Shown here: piece after piece, positions 63,763 through 64,000 of the stretch | Position numbering within the stretch: position 1 is the stretch's first letter | How the letters are laid out: every line of letters begins with the position of its first letter | Source of the DNA: Nostoc indistinguendum CM1-VF10 | Lineage (GTDB): Bacteria > Cyanobacteriota > Cyanobacteriia > Cyanobacteriales > Nostocaceae | Assembly: GCA_019359215.1 (NCBI GenBank) | Contig: JAHHHS010000023.1 | Span: 24,643 to 88,642 of the forward strand | Length of the DNA stretch: 64,000 nucleotides | Reading direction: 5' to 3' | Program-made: the position numbers and the translations under genes | The notes under the pieces: generated by a model | Databases searched by the model: none | Told to the model about the DNA's origin: nothing | The model's input: only the letters and a program-made list of their open reading frames with translations

Positions 63763-64000
63763 AAGACATCTCCAATAACTATCAAAGCTTTACTGCGGCT
63801 AGCTTATAAGACGCAAGTGCAAGCATCTCAAACTAGCTAGTCAATACGAAAAAATAAGGCTTTGAGATATTTACTGATAGTAATAAGGCAAAAATATGTA
63901 GTTATATGCATTAACTTAAGGCGAATGCTACTAGGTCTATTTTTGTTGGTAATATCAATGCTCCTATTCGCAATCTTACTAATCCACAAATTGTCAAAAT
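63763..64000. other. Right-edge intergenic sequence
   Basis: 238 bp after the histidine kinase, AT-rich, no gene starts visible before the window ends. Confidence 0.4.

Overview
The window is cyanobacterial chromosome, most likely from a filamentous Nostocales genome (Nostoc/Anabaena type). Diagnostic genes are the small photosystem II subunits psbZ, psbM and psbK, nblA (phycobilisome degradation), pxcA (light-driven proton extrusion), a group 2 sigma factor, a kdp operon with a small extra membrane gene, PEP-CTERM surface proteins and a multi-PAS hybrid histidine kinase. HIP1 octamers (GCGATCGC) are frequent. Intergenic DNA is full of heptanucleotide short tandem repeats (TAATGAC, GTTAGGA and TTTTGAA types) and of degenerate GC-rich palindromic repeats of the GCGTAGCG/CTACGAGA type.

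Layout. 1-8.2 kb: a truncated CPA2 cation/proton antiporter, a secreted nucleoside hydrolase with a PEP-CTERM-like tail, a PEP-CTERM protein, a folate-biopterin transporter and a carotenoid oxygenase. 8.2-13.7 kb: the K+-uptake operon kdpA-kdpB-small ORF-kdpC, followed by an eroded kdpD fragment. 14.5-20.1 kb: a beta-propeller sugar-dehydrogenase-like protein, a long repeat-rich gap and priA. 21-29 kb: sigma factor, acetyltransferase, anmK, an unknown protein preceded by paired 37-bp repeats, a glycosyltransferase and a Ser/Thr kinase. 29.5-38.2 kb: nblA, a probable operon DUF6825-like/ABC1 kinase/PP2C phosphatase, two tandem Uma2 genes and a DHH-CBS-CCA-transferase fusion. 38.7-42.3 kb: psbZ, ribH, tRNA-Gly(GCC), a zinc-ribbon membrane protein and a ProA-like protein lacking the catalytic cysteine. 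42.7-51.5 kb: phoD, a double UspA protein, psbM, a 2Fe-2S ferredoxin, psbK, tgt, cobS, a PPC-domain protein, comF and a GNAT. 51.7-64 kb: a PhoX-like Tat protein, a PEP-CTERM protein, a VOC protein with miaE, a broken cheB-like gene, pxcA, a TPR glycosyltransferase and a hybrid histidine kinase.

Most genes are housekeeping, photosynthesis or nutrient-stress functions (K+, phosphate, nitrogen starvation). I see no phage, complete insertion sequence, CRISPR-Cas locus or obvious defence island. The most distinctive feature is how repeats have moved into genes. In-frame repeat-encoded linkers sit in the CCA-transferase fusion, priA, the histidine kinase, probably anmK, and the kdpD remnant. Heptad repeats supply start or stop codons of several genes. 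Repeats also border the truncated kdpD.

Other points for follow-up are the cysteine-less ProA paralogue, the paired 37-bp hairpin repeats at 24.8 kb, a roughly 130-bp element present in inverted orientation at 16.9 and 58.9 kb that may be a transcribed unit, and two MITE-like elements. All assignments come from reading the sequence; no database search was run.
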